Of a DNA stretch of 64,000 nucleotides, positions 51,654 to 60,585 are shown in pieces. The stretch lies in the NCBI RefSeq assembly GCF_001571085.1, contig NZ_BCTC01000002.1, positions 124,001 to 188,000 on the forward strand. Direction: 5' to 3'. The position numbers and the translations under genes are program-made. This DNA is from Azohydromonas lata NBRC 102462. Lineage in GTDB: Bacteria > Pseudomonadota > Gammaproteobacteria > Burkholderiales > Burkholderiaceae_C. Position 1 is the first letter of the stretch, and every line of letters begins with the position of its first letter. A model generated the notes under the pieces. The model saw only the letters and a list, made by a program, of their open reading frames with translations, made no database searches and was not told where the DNA came from.

Positions 51654-52199
51654 TCACCAGGGCCACAGCGCCAGCAGCATCCCCGCCGTCACGAAGCCCG
51701 TGATGGCCCCCGCCGCCACGTCGCTTGGGTAATGCAGCCCCAGCACCACGCGCGACGCGGCCACCAGCAGCGTGAAAGCCCACGCCAGCGGCGCCCAAGC
51801 CGCGTAGTGCCAGCTCAGCAGCACGGAAAAACTCACCGCGTGCAGCGTGTGGCCGCTGGGAAAGCTGTAGCGGTCCAGCGCCTTGGCGCAGGCGCGGATG
51901 TCGGGGCAGTCCACGCACGGGCGCTCGCGCCCGGTGCGCAGCTTCACCCAGCGGTAGAGCACCACGTTGATCACGCCGGCCGCGCCCATCTGCAGCGTGC
52001 ACACCAGCCCATCGGGGCTGCCGCCCAACCAGGGCAGCACCAGCATGAGCGCGTACCACAGGCCGCCGTCGCCCAGCCGGCTGGCCACCACCAGCAGCCG
52101 CAGCAGTGGCAGGCGCTGCGCACCGCGGTGCAGCCACCGCGCCCATTGGCGGTCGATTTCCAGCCAGCGCTCGCGGCGCTGCTCAGGCCATGGCCACAT
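51654..52199 (-). CDS. PAP2-family membrane phosphatase
   Basis: 181 aa, about five membrane segments. Catalytic motifs are KLRTGRERP (motif 1), PSGHT (motif 2) and SRVVLGLHYPSDV (motif 3). It removes phosphate from lipid pyrophosphates or phosphatidate in the inner membrane. The start overlaps the preceding glycosyltransferase stop by 17 bases on the same strand, so it is operonic. Undecaprenyl-PP or PA are possible substrates. Confidence 0.9.
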   Translation of the reverse strand: MWPWPEQRRERWLEIDRQWARWLHRGAQRLPLLRLLVVASRLGDGGLWYALMLVLPWLGGSPDGLVCTLQMGAAGVINVVLYRWVKLRTGRERPCVDCPDIRACAKALDRYSFPSGHTLHAVSFSVLLSWHYAAWAPLAWAFTLLVAASRVVLGLHYPSDVAAGAITGFVTAGMLLALWPW

Positions 52200-53343
52200 G
52201 GGGCAGCCGCACCGGCAAGGGCTGCAGTGCCAGTTGCGCCAGCCGCTGCTCGAAGCGCGAGAGCACCTGCTCCCAGCGCACCTGCAGCGCCGCCTGGCGC
52301 GCGGCCAGCCGCATGGGCGCCAGCAGCTCGCCCATCTCCGCCGCGCGTATGGCCGTGCGTATGAACGCCTCCTCGTCGTCCGGAGGCACCAGCAGCCCGC
52401 TGTGGCCGGAATCGATGTGCTGCGCCGCGGCGGCCAGGTCCACCGCCACCACCGCCAGCCCGCTCGCGAGCGCCTCCAGCGTCACGTTGCCGAAGGTTTC
52501 GCTCTGGCTGGGAAAGAGGAACAGGTCGGCGCTGGCGTAGTGCTCGGCCAGCGCCTGGCCGTGCTGGGGGCCGACGAACTCGGCCGCCGGAAAGTCGCGC
52601 TCCAGCCGCGCGCGCAGCGGGCCGTCGCCCACCACCACCATGCGCGTGAGCGGACGCAGCCGCCGCGCCGCCTGGAAGGCGCGCAGCGCCAGCGTCACGT
52701 TCTTCTCCGCGGCCAGCCGGCCCACGTAGAGCATGACCACCTGCCGCGGATCGGCCGCGTTCCAGCGCGCGCGCAGCGCGGCGCTGCGGCGGTCCGGCGA
52801 AAAGAGTTCCGTGTCCACGCCGCGGCCCTGCACCTCCACGCGCTGGAAGCCGCTCAGGCGCAACTGCCGCGCCAGCGCCCGCGTGGGGACGAAGCAGCAA
52901 CTGGCCTCGTTGTGGAAGCGCCGCAGGCAGGCCGCGATCAGCGGCTCGGCCCAACCCATCCGGTAATAGCGGGCATAGCCGTGAAAGTTGGTACGGAAGT
53001 CGGTACTGACGGTGAGCCCAAGCCGCCGCGCCGCGTGCACCGCCGCATGGCTCATGGGCCCGGGCGTGGCGACGTGGACGATGTGCGGCTTGAACGCCTG
53101 CCAGTGCGAAATGAAGCGCGCCTGCCGCTCCACGCCGAAGCGCAGCGCCGGGTACAGCGGGATGGGGAATCCGTGCGTGCGCCACTCCTGCTCGTTGTCC
53201 AGCGCCGCCTCGCCTTTCTGGCGCGGGCGTATGAGCTGCACCTCGTGCCCGCCCTCACGCAGAAACCGCACCGTGCGCTCCGTGGTCAGGGCCACGCCAT
53301 TGAGCTCCGGCGGGTAGGTTTCGGTGACGTAGGCGATGCGCAC
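52183..53343 (-). CDS. GT4 glycosyltransferase, MgtA/Agt-like
   Basis: 386 aa. Starts MRIAYVTETYPPELNGVALT, a hallmark of MgtA/PimB-like and glycolipid synthases; STDFRTNFHGYARYYRMGW; donor domain VVMLYVGRLAAEKNVTLAL; the E-x7-E pair in SQSETFGNVTLEALASG. Related enzymes add mannose or glucose to diacylglycerol-type acceptors. The coupled PAP2 phosphatase would yield diacylglycerol from phosphatidate, which supports a glycolipid reading. That is inference. Confidence 0.85.
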   Translation of the reverse strand: MRIAYVTETYPPELNGVALTTERTVRFLREGGHEVQLIRPRQKGEAALDNEQEWRTHGFPIPLYPALRFGVERQARFISHWQAFKPHIVHVATPGPMSHAAVHAARRLGLTVSTDFRTNFHGYARYYRMGWAEPLIAACLRRFHNEASCCFVPTRALARQLRLSGFQRVEVQGRGVDTELFSPDRRSAALRARWNAADPRQVVMLYVGRLAAEKNVTLALRAFQAARRLRPLTRMVVVGDGPLRARLERDFPAAEFVGPQHGQALAEHYASADLFLFPSQSETFGNVTLEALASGLAVVAVDLAAAAQHIDSGHSGLLVPPDDEEAFIRTAIRAAEMGELLAPMRLAARQAALQVRWEQVLSRFEQRLAQLALQPLPVRLPHVAMA

Positions 53344-53439
53344 GGCGGTCGTGTTGATAGCGGCAGTGCAGCGGCCGAAGCAGTTTGTGTTCCCGAGCGG
53401 GGCGCTGGGACTTGCACTGCGGCCCGGCCCGGGCCCCGT

Positions 53440-54477
53440 TCAAGGTGTGAGGGTGCAGCCGGCCGCGTCGAAGCGGCGCTTGAAGTGCAGCTCGACCTGC
53501 GCGCCCACCTCGGCATCCAGCAGCACGGGCGCGGGCTCGTCCAGCAGCCGCGGCGTGCCCAGCGTCACCCACAGGCCGTCCACCACCGCCAGCGCGGCGC
53601 GGCCGCACGGCACCGGCGTGTCGGCCCGGGCCGGGGCGGCGTCGGCCCACTGGCAGGCCGCCCCCGAGCGCTGCAGCAGCTTGAGCGCGCGCCCCGGGCG
53701 CGAAAGCAGCACCTGCACGTCCACGCCGCGCCAGGCGGCCTGGCAGAGCAGGCGCAGCAGCACGGGGCCGGGCTTTTCGCCCGGACCCAGCGCCAGCCGT
53801 ATGCGGAACTGCGCCATGCCCAGCGCCTGCAGCAGCGCGCCGCGCAGCGCCAGCGCGCCTTGCGGATGCCCAGGGGGCGCGGGCGCCATCTGCTGCTGGC
53901 CCGCCACGGGCAGCAGCGTGCGCCAGCGCCGTGCGGGCAGCTCAGGCTGCAGGCGTCGGGTCCAATCCTGGACGAAGCCTTGCTGCAACGCGGGGACGAC
54001 GGGGCCTTCCAGCGCCATGGCCGGCGCGCGCGTGCCGCCGGGGGTGATGAAGGCCCAGCGCCCGTCGGCCACCAGCAGCGGCAGCGAGGCCTCGCGCCGC
54101 GGCCACCAGCACCGCCAGCGCGGCGGCGCGCCCAGCACCGCGCCGGCGCGGCGCAGCGCCTCGGCGCCCGGGGCCAGCAGGGCGCCGCCGCGCAGCGCGA
54201 AGCTCACGCCGCGCCGCGCCGCGGACAGCAGCGCCTGGTGCAGCGACGTGGGCGCGTCGCGCAGCAGCGACTGGTCCATCTGCAACTGCTGCCGTGTGCG
54301 CGAGACGGCCTCCAGCAGCGCCGGCAGCGGGTCTTCCAGCCAGCGCGCGCGGTTGCCGGCGGACAACGGCTGGCCCACGCACTGCGTCAGCACGCGCGCG
54401 TGGCGGTGTTCGATCTCCAGCTCGGCATACGGTCGCTCGCGCCGCCGCGCCGGGCCTGAATAGTGTTGCGAGGCCAT
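53440..54477 (-). CDS. Phospholipase D-like protein lacking HKD motifs
   Basis: 345 aa. The arrangement of two halves (LQMDQSLLRDAPTSLHQALL and RGVSFALRGGALL; then RGVDVQVLLSRPG) resembles cardiolipin synthase/PLD proteins. However, no H-x-K-x4-D motif exists in either half, so it is not expected to be catalytic. ATG at 54477 is chosen over 54519. It is upstream of the GT4 on the same strand (96 bases), and may be a lipid-binding relic or a partner of the operon. Confidence 0.6.
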   Translation of the reverse strand: MASQHYSGPARRRERPYAELEIEHRHARVLTQCVGQPLSAGNRARWLEDPLPALLEAVSRTRQQLQMDQSLLRDAPTSLHQALLSAARRGVSFALRGGALLAPGAEALRRAGAVLGAPPRWRCWWPRREASLPLLVADGRWAFITPGGTRAPAMALEGPVVPALQQGFVQDWTRRLQPELPARRWRTLLPVAGQQQMAPAPPGHPQGALALRGALLQALGMAQFRIRLALGPGEKPGPVLLRLLCQAAWRGVDVQVLLSRPGRALKLLQRSGAACQWADAAPARADTPVPCGRAALAVVDGLWVTLGTPRLLDEPAPVLLDAEVGAQVELHFKRRFDAAGCTLTP

Positions 54478-54547
54478 GGTTTCGGGGGCTTGCGAGCAGC
54501 CGGCATGCCTGTATCGCAACGGGGTGTTGGTTGGGTGGCGGGCGCCC

Positions 54548-55873
54548 TTACATCCCGGCCCGCGGCTGCCTCCGCTTGTGCCGCAGCAGCGATTTCAGCG
54601 AGGGCGGCGGGCGCCGGCTGCCTTCCATGTAGACGCACAGCAGCCGCAGCCGGCGGTTGCGTTTGCACACGCTGCGCAGGCCCACCAGGATGGGCACGGC
54701 CAGCACCGCCCCCGCCACGCCCCACAGCCACCCCCAGAACATCACCGACAGGAACACCGATATCGGGCTCAGCGACAGCCGCTTGCTCACGAATATCGGG
54801 CTCACCACGTTGGCCTCTATGGCGTGCACGCCCAGGTAAGCCGCGGCGGGCGCCACCAGCAGTGCCGAGTCGCCAAAGCTCAGCAGCCCGGCCGTGAGCA
54901 GCAGCAGCGTGTTGAGCAGCGGGCCGATGTAGGGGATGAAATTCAGCACCCCGGCCACCGTGCCCCACAGCACCGGGTTGGGCAGGCCGATGTAGGCCAT
55001 GGCGCCCCCCACGGCCAGCGCCACGCCCAAGTTGATGATGCTCAGCGCGCCCAGGAACTGGCCGATCTCCTGCTGCGCGCTGCGCACCCCCGCCACCACC
55101 AGCGCCCGCGTGCGCCGCCGCGGAATGGCCTCCACCGTGCGCGAGAGCATCCAGTGCTCCGAGGCCAGCAGGAAATACAGCAGGATCACGGTGGACGCGG
55201 CCGAGAAGCCGAAGCTCAGCACGTGGCTGAGCACCAGCCGCGTGAGCGTGACGCCCTCGCTGGCGATGCGGTCCTTGATGGGGTCCACGGGCGGCGGCGC
55301 GTTGCCGCTGCTGCGCGAGACGGGCTCGCGCTGCGGCGGCGCCAGGATGGGAATGGAACGCCGCACCCGGTCTATCTGCTGCTCCAGCGCCGTCATCACG
55401 CTGGGCGCGCGGCTCCACCACTGCGCCGCCGGCGTCACCAGCGCGCTGCCCATCAGCACCGTGCCGCCGAGCAGCGCGGCCACCAGCACCAGCGCGCCCA
55501 GCACCTCCGGCACGCCGTGCCGGCGCAGCGAGCGCACCTGCGGCGACAGCAAAAACGTCAGGACCACCGCCACCACCACCGGCACCAGCAGCGGCTGCGC
55601 CAGTTTCAGCAGAAAGATCAGCGCGATCGCCAGCAGCCCCTTGATGGCCGGGCTGCCGTGCCAGGGCGTGGGCGCCGGGGTCAGCGGCGCGGCCAGGGCC
55701 GCGGCCGGCAGCTCCGCCGCGCCGGGCTCCATGCGCAAGCCCCCGCGCGCGGCGCCGCGGCCCACGCCATGCGGCGAGGCGAGCGAGGGCGAGGCCACGG
55801 GCGTGACCGCAGGGGTGGCGGCGCTGCTGGCGGGCGGGCCCAGCGGCTGGGCACTCAGGGGCTCGGCGCTCAT
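54548..55873 (-). CDS. AI-2E family transporter (PerM/TqsA-like)
   Basis: 441 aa. The membrane core includes KLAQPLLVPVVVAVVLTFLL (early helices) and the conserved late segment GTVAGVLNFIPYIGPLLNTL followed by HAIEANVVSPIFVSKRLSLS. AI-2E proteins export small molecules or ions (PerM, TqsA and others). The N-terminal 70 residues are Pro/Ala/Ser-rich and disordered. ATG at 55873 is favoured; a much earlier codon would add nonconserved sequence. It is divergent from a BrkB gene across 127 bases. Confidence 0.88.
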   Translation of the reverse strand: MSAEPLSAQPLGPPASSAATPAVTPVASPSLASPHGVGRGAARGGLRMEPGAAELPAAALAAPLTPAPTPWHGSPAIKGLLAIALIFLLKLAQPLLVPVVVAVVLTFLLSPQVRSLRRHGVPEVLGALVLVAALLGGTVLMGSALVTPAAQWWSRAPSVMTALEQQIDRVRRSIPILAPPQREPVSRSSGNAPPPVDPIKDRIASEGVTLTRLVLSHVLSFGFSAASTVILLYFLLASEHWMLSRTVEAIPRRRTRALVVAGVRSAQQEIGQFLGALSIINLGVALAVGGAMAYIGLPNPVLWGTVAGVLNFIPYIGPLLNTLLLLTAGLLSFGDSALLVAPAAAYLGVHAIEANVVSPIFVSKRLSLSPISVFLSVMFWGWLWGVAGAVLAVPILVGLRSVCKRNRRLRLLCVYMEGSRRPPPSLKSLLRHKRRQPRAGM

Positions 55874-56000
55874 CGCTGAAGGCGCCGGCCGCGGAACGGG
55901 AAATGGCGCATGCGCGGCTCGCTCGGCGGAAGGTGGGTCGTGGGTACGTTTGAGCAGCTTTCGTGCCGCTGCGGGCACGGCATGTGCACCGGGGCCGTCC

Positions 56001-57128
56001 ATGAGCTTCTCGACCTGGCGCCGCCATGCCTGGCGGCAACTGCCTTCTCCCCTGCGGCGCACGCTGCGCTGGCTCATCGCGTCGGCCGAGCGATGGGTCA
56101 ACGCCGCGGGCCCGCAACTGGGGGCCTCCATCGCCTTCTACACGGTGTTTTCCATGGCGCCGCTGCTGGTGATCGCCATCGCCATTGCCGGCGCGGTGTT
56201 CGGCCAGGAGGCCGCGCGCGGCCAGGTGGTGGCGCAAATCCAGGACCTGGTGGGCACCCAGGCCGCGCAGGCCATACAGGGCATGATCGAAGCCGCCTGG
56301 CGCGAGCCCGGCGGCGGCTTCGCGGCCGTGATGGCCCTGGGCACGCTGCTGGTGGGCGCCACGGGCGTGTTCGCCGAGCTGCAGCGCGCGCTCAACGCCA
56401 TAGGCCACATCCGGCCCAAGCGCACGGGCGTGCAGGCCATGCTGCGCGTGCGCCTGACGGCCTTCGCGCTGCTGCTGGGCTTCGGCTTCCTGTTGATCGT
56501 GTCGCTGCTGGTGAGCGCGGTGCTGGCCGGCGTGCTGTCGGCGGTGTCGGCGCGCTACCCGGCGCTGGCGGTGCTGGCGCGGGTGTCGGAGCTGGGCCTG
56601 TCCTTCCTGGTGCTGAGCGTGGCCTTCAGCGCCATCCTGCGCTGGCTGCCGGACGAGGCGCCCTCGCGCCGCGCCCTGATCATCTCCGCCACCTTCAGCG
56701 CCGGGCTCTTCGTCTTCGGCAAGACGTTCATCGGCATGTACCTGGGCCGCGCGTCGGTGGCCTCCAGCTACGGCGCGGCGGGCTCCTTCGTGGTGGTCAT
56801 GCTGTGGGTGTACTACTCGTCGCAGATCCTGCTCTTCGGCGCCGCGCTTGGGCGCGAATGGGACGCACGGCGCCAGCGCCTGGCGCAGGCGCACGGGGGG
56901 CATGGAGCGCAAGGGAAGCATGGGGTGCATCACGGCGCGGGGCAGGGCGGGCACCCTGGTGCCCAGGCCTCCCGCGCACCAGGCCCCCAGGGCCCTGCGG
57001 CGGGCGCGGCTGCCGCGCCGCATCCGGCGCCGGCTCAACCATCACGCCGGTTGCCCGGGCAACCGGGCGGCGGCGTGGCGCAGCGCACCGTGCCCACGCC
57101 ACCCGCAGGGCGGGCGCGACGGCACTGA
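56001..57128 (+). CDS. YihY/BrkB-family membrane protein
   Basis: 375 aa. Core features NAAGPQLGASIAFYTVFSMA, AVFGQEAARGQVVAQIQDLV and a conserved SSYGAAGSFVVVMLWVYYSS with YSSQILLFGAALGREW. This is the six-helix YihY family. A C-terminal tail of roughly 75 residues is Gly/His/Pro-rich and looks disordered. ATG at 56001. Cellular role unknown (once thought ribonuclease BN). Confidence 0.9.
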   Translation: MSFSTWRRHAWRQLPSPLRRTLRWLIASAERWVNAAGPQLGASIAFYTVFSMAPLLVIAIAIAGAVFGQEAARGQVVAQIQDLVGTQAAQAIQGMIEAAWREPGGGFAAVMALGTLLVGATGVFAELQRALNAIGHIRPKRTGVQAMLRVRLTAFALLLGFGFLLIVSLLVSAVLAGVLSAVSARYPALAVLARVSELGLSFLVLSVAFSAILRWLPDEAPSRRALIISATFSAGLFVFGKTFIGMYLGRASVASSYGAAGSFVVVMLWVYYSSQILLFGAALGREWDARRQRLAQAHGGHGAQGKHGVHHGAGQGGHPGAQASRAPGPQGPAAGAAAAPHPAPAQPSRRLPGQPGGGVAQRTVPTPPAGRARRH

Positions 57129-57160
57129 AAGGTGCCTGCACCGCCCGCCAAAAGGTTTGC

Positions 57161-57487
57161 TCACTGCGGCGCGCGCACCACGACGTTGTTGCGCACGTCC
57201 TTCACGTCCGGCACTTCGCGGACGAGGCGGCCGGCCTCGACGCGCTCGGCCTCGCTGGTGGCGAAGCCGGAGAGCTGCACCACGCCGTTGAGCGTGTCCA
57301 CGTTCAGCCGCATGGCGCTGACCTTGGGATCCTTGGCCATGCGCGCCTTCACGCGCGTGGTGATGGTGGCGTCATCGACGTACTGGCCCACCGTGCTCTG
57401 GCCACTGGTGACGGCGCAACCGGTTGCGCCAAACAGCAGGCTCACGGCCATCACGGTGGCGGCAAAAGGCGACATGCGCTTGGACAT
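57161..57487 (-). CDS. BON-domain lipoprotein
   Basis: 108 aa. Signal peptide with lipobox LLFGATGC, then a BON domain (ATITTRVKARMAKDPKVSAM, LNGVVQLSGFATSEAE). OsmY-like BON proteins bind phospholipid and protect the envelope in osmotic stress. The ATG at 57487 has a strong AGGAGG ribosome site. Convergent with the BrkB gene 32 bases away. Confidence 0.93.
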   Translation of the reverse strand: MSKRMSPFAATVMAVSLLFGATGCAVTSGQSTVGQYVDDATITTRVKARMAKDPKVSAMRLNVDTLNGVVQLSGFATSEAERVEAGRLVREVPDVKDVRNNVVVRAPQ

Positions 57488-57761
57488 AGGGAAATTCCTC
57501 CTGGTCATGGTCTCCGGCCCTGCGCCGGCGATTCCGACGCCCTCAAGGCAAATCCCGCTCCCGGCACCGCCGCACAGGGGTTCCCGCCCGGGCATTTCCG
57601 GGGGAAGGCCGGCCACTCCCCCCAGGTATGGGGCTTGCCGAAGTCCTGCCATGACGCGAGCCGCCTCACCACAAGCCCAGTGCCCCATCACCGGCGCCGA
57701 GCTGGGCAGCGACGGCACGGCGCCGCAGCCGCCCAAGTCCGGACGGCAGGGCTGACGCGCC

Positions 57762-58694
57762 ATGGCCGCGGAGCAGCACTCCTCAACAGCGGCCGCCGCC
57801 GCGCGGGCGGCCCCGTCCACGGCCCTCAAGCCGCGCCAGCGCTTGGGACTGCTGCTGTTCGCGGCGGGCTGCATCGCCGGCGGCGTGCTGGTGTGGCAGT
57901 CGCTGGCCGACTGGCCCTTGCCCGTGCGCCAGGCGCTGCTGGCCGGCAGCATCGCCGCCGCGGCCACCGCCCTGGGCACGCTGCCCGTGCTGCTGGCGCA
58001 GCAAAGCTCCACGCGCACGCGCGACACGCTGCTGGGCTTCGGCGCGGGCGTGATGCTGGCGGCCTGCGCCTTCTCGCTCACCATCCCGGGCCTGCGCGCG
58101 GCGCAGGCGCAGGGCGCCGGGCCCTGGGAGGCCGGGGCCATCGTGGGCGGCGGCATCCTGCTGGGCGCCTTGCTGCTGCTGGCGCTGGACCGCTGGCTGC
58201 CGCACGAGCACTTCATCAAGGGCTTCGAACGCGACAACCCCCGCGCGCACGCCCTCAAGCGCACCTGGCTGTTCGTGTTCGCCGTGTCGCTGCACAACCT
58301 GCCGGAGGGGTTGGCCATGGGCGTGGCCTTCGGGGGCACCAGTGCGGTGAGCGCGGCGGCGCTGTCCACGGGCATCGCCATACAGGACGTGCCCGAGGGC
58401 CTGGTGATCGCGCTGGCGCTGCAGGGCGTGGGCTATTCGCGAGGCTTCTCCGTGTTCCTGGGCGCCATCTCCGGCGCCATCGAACCCGTGGGCGCCGTGC
58501 TGGGCGCGGCGGTGGTGGGCCTGTCGGCGGGGCTGCTGCCCTGGGGCCTGGCCTTCGCGGCCGGGGCCATGCTGTTCGTCATCAGCCACGAGGTCATTCC
58601 CGAGTCCCACCGCGCCGGCCACGAAGGCCACGCCACCATGGGCCTGGTCATCGGTTTCGTACTGATGATGCTTTTGGATACCGCATTGGGCTGA
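57762..58694 (+). CDS. ZIP-family divalent metal transporter
   Basis: 310 aa. Eight membrane segments with the ZIP metal-site motifs SLHNLPEGLAMGVAFGG in helix 4 and AIQDVPEGLVIAL in helix 5, and HEVIPESHRAGHEG near the end. The cation is probably zinc or manganese (ZupT/GufA type). The N-terminal 30 residues are Ala/Ser-rich. It is on its own transcriptional unit. Its gene starts 6 bases after a 34-codon frame that I do not annotate. Confidence 0.9.
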   Translation: MAAEQHSSTAAAAARAAPSTALKPRQRLGLLLFAAGCIAGGVLVWQSLADWPLPVRQALLAGSIAAAATALGTLPVLLAQQSSTRTRDTLLGFGAGVMLAACAFSLTIPGLRAAQAQGAGPWEAGAIVGGGILLGALLLLALDRWLPHEHFIKGFERDNPRAHALKRTWLFVFAVSLHNLPEGLAMGVAFGGTSAVSAAALSTGIAIQDVPEGLVIALALQGVGYSRGFSVFLGAISGAIEPVGAVLGAAVVGLSAGLLPWGLAFAAGAMLFVISHEVIPESHRAGHEGHATMGLVIGFVLMMLLDTALG

Positions 58695-58843
58695 TCTGTC
58701 GCAATCCGATGCAGGCGGCGCGGCGCAGTCTGTCATCAACCGCGCGGCAAGACCGGCGGCGGGGCAGGAGGCCCGGGGCGGCGGCAAGCGCCGCCTTCAA
58801 GGCACCGGCCTTGCCGTATGCGCGGGGACCGACGTGAAGTGCC

Positions 58844-59527
58844 ATGCCCGAACTCCTGTACCGCGACCGCCGCGACGCCGGCCGCCGCCTGGCCCAACTC
58901 CTCATGCCCTGGACGGGCGCGCAGCCCCTGGTGCTGGCGCTGCCGCGCGGGGGCGTGCCCGTCGCCTTCGAAATCGCCCAGGCGCTGCACGCGCCGCTGG
59001 ACATCCTGCTGGTGCGCAAGCTGGGCGCGCCGGGCAACCCCGAGCTGGGCTTGGGGGCGGTGGTGGAGGGCGACCCGCCGCGGCGCGTGCTCAACGCCGA
59101 GCTGGTGCGGCGCCTGCACCTGTCGGACGAATACCTGGAAGGCGAGATGGCGCGGCAGTTGGCGTGCATCTCCGAGCAGCGGCTGCGGCTGCGCGAGGGC
59201 CGGCCGCCGCCGGTGGTGGCCGGGCGCGAGGTGATCCTGGTGGACGACGGCATCGCCACCGGCGGCACCGTGCGCGCGGCACTGCAGGCACTGCAGGCAC
59301 TGTCGCACGCCGGGGCGGCGCGCGTCGTGCTGGCGGTGCCCGTGGCGCCGCCGCAGACGCTGGCGCAACTGCCGCTGCCGGCGTCCGACATCGTCTGCCG
59401 GCTGCAGCCCCACGACCTGGGTGCCGTGGGCCGCTTCTACGACGACTTCGCGCAGGTCGACGACGACGAGGTGGTGCGCCTGCTGGCGCAAGCCGCCATG
59501 ACTGCCCGCAGCGTCTCCGGTGCCTGA
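58844..59527 (+). CDS. Phosphoribosyltransferase-domain protein
   Basis: 227 aa. PRPP-binding motif VILVDDGIATGGTVRAALQA and ALPRGGVPVAFEIAQALHAP for the N-terminal PRTase layer. Such stand-alone PRTases commonly occur beside an alpha/beta hydrolase, as here. Nucleobase specificity cannot be predicted. The ATG follows GACGTGAAGTGCC; no strong ribosome site. Confidence 0.87.
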   Translation: MPELLYRDRRDAGRRLAQLLMPWTGAQPLVLALPRGGVPVAFEIAQALHAPLDILLVRKLGAPGNPELGLGAVVEGDPPRRVLNAELVRRLHLSDEYLEGEMARQLACISEQRLRLREGRPPPVVAGREVILVDDGIATGGTVRAALQALQALSHAGAARVVLAVPVAPPQTLAQLPLPASDIVCRLQPHDLGAVGRFYDDFAQVDDDEVVRLLAQAAMTARSVSGA

Positions 59528-59555
59528 ACTTCAACTTGCAGCAAGGAGCCCCGCC

Positions 59556-60218
59556 ATGAAAGCCACGCCTGCCACCGTCGCCACCCCCGCGGACGAACAA
59601 CTCGTGACGCTGCCACCGCACGGCCTGCCGGGCCTGCTGGTGTTGCCGCCGCAGCCGCGCGGCCTGGTGCTGATTGCCCACGGCAGCGGCAGCGACCACC
59701 TCAGCCCGCGCCAGCGCCACACGGCGCAGGTGCTGGCGCAGGCGGGCTTCGCCTCGCTGCGCGCGGACATGCTCAACGCCATGGAGGTGCTGGACCGCCG
59801 CAACACCTTCGACATCCCGCTGCTGGCGGCGCGGCTGGTGGCGTTTGCGCAGTGGCTGGCGCAGGACGAGCGCACGGCCCACCTGCCGCTGGCCTGCCTG
59901 GGTGCGAGCACGGGCGCCGCTGCCGCGCTGCTGGCCGCGCACCACTTGCCCGCCATACGCGCCGTGGTCTCGCGCGGCGGGCGGCCGGATCTGGCCGGGG
60001 CGGCGCTGGAGTCGCTGCAAATCCCGGTGTTGTTGATCGTGGGCGAGCGCGATACCGAGGTGCTGGCGTTGAACCGGCAGGCTCAGGCGCAATTGGGAAA
60101 TCGCTGCGAGCTGGTCGTCATTCCCGGCGCTTCGCATTTGTTCGAAGAGAATGGCTGTTTGGAAGAGGCGGCGCGGGTGGCGGTGGAATGGGTTTCCGGG
60201 AAATTGCTCGAAGGATGA
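59556..60218 (+). CDS. Alpha/beta hydrolase (dienelactone-hydrolase-like)
   Basis: 220 aa. Oxyanion region LVLIAHGSGSDHLSPR, nucleophile elbow GASTGAAAA (Ser), Asp in VGERDTEVLALN and His in IPGASHLFEENG form the triad. The ATG at 59556 has an AAGGAG site at -12. It lies 28 bases after the PRTase gene and is probably cotranscribed; the pairing is common in proteobacteria, meaning unknown. The stop codon touches a five-fold octamer repeat. Confidence 0.87.
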   Translation: MKATPATVATPADEQLVTLPPHGLPGLLVLPPQPRGLVLIAHGSGSDHLSPRQRHTAQVLAQAGFASLRADMLNAMEVLDRRNTFDIPLLAARLVAFAQWLAQDERTAHLPLACLGASTGAAAALLAAHHLPAIRAVVSRGGRPDLAGAALESLQIPVLLIVGERDTEVLALNRQAQAQLGNRCELVVIPGASHLFEENGCLEEAARVAVEWVSGKLLEG

Positions 60219-60256
60219 TTTGCCGATTTGCCGATTTGCCGATTTGCCGATTTGCC
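60217..60256 (+). repeat. Five tandem copies of the octamer GATTTGCC
   Basis: Five perfect 8-base units begin inside the stop codon of the hydrolase gene (TGATTTGCC) and run to 60256. The unit is AT-richer than the surroundings. An octamer tract changes reading frame when copy number varies, but here it lies just after the stop codon, so contraction or expansion would only change the untranslated region. Confidence 0.85.
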
Positions 60257-60585
60257 GGATGCGGCGGTCATTGGATCGTTGGTAAATGCCTGCCTTGCGG
60301 CACAAGTGCAGGCACTCCATTCCGTCATGCCCGCGAAAGCGGGCATCCACGATTGCCGAGGTTTTGCCGTCGGGTTGTATTGCATTGCGCCGGTGTTTCC
60401 AGGGCACCGCCCCGGTGCGCGTGGATACCCGCTTTCGCGGGCATGACGTAATGGTTGGTGATCTGTGTTTGCTTCGGCGTATGGCGTATTGATTTCGGCA
60501 AAGAGGTTCAAGTAAAGGCTGGCATGAATTCCACCTTCAATTCGGCCGTATAAAACAATTCATCGTGCCAGTCGCCTGTTGTGCC
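60219..60585. other. Gene-free stretch holding octamer repeat and inverted-repeat element copy 3
   Basis: A 367-base stretch between the hydrolase and the MerR gene. It holds the end of the octamer tract and the 124-base element at 60324-60447. The remainder (60448-60585) is AT-richer (AATTCCACCTTCAATTC, GTATAAAACAATTCATC) and probably carries the MerR gene promoter, but I cannot place exact hexamers. Confidence 0.55.
60324..60447. repeat. MITE/REP-like inverted-repeat element, copy 3
   Basis: Two 27-base arms (60324-60350 and 60421-60447) are inverted with one mismatch. They share GTCATGCCCGCGAA-GCGGGC with the other two copies. The interior is unlike that of copies 1 and 2 and shorter, so this copy could be a related family or an internally replaced version. 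Confidence 0.65.

Noticed and set aside
57651..57755. 34-codon frame just before the ZIP transporter gene
   Set aside because: No ribosome site is visible before its ATG, and the product has no recognisable features. It is kept out as unsupported.
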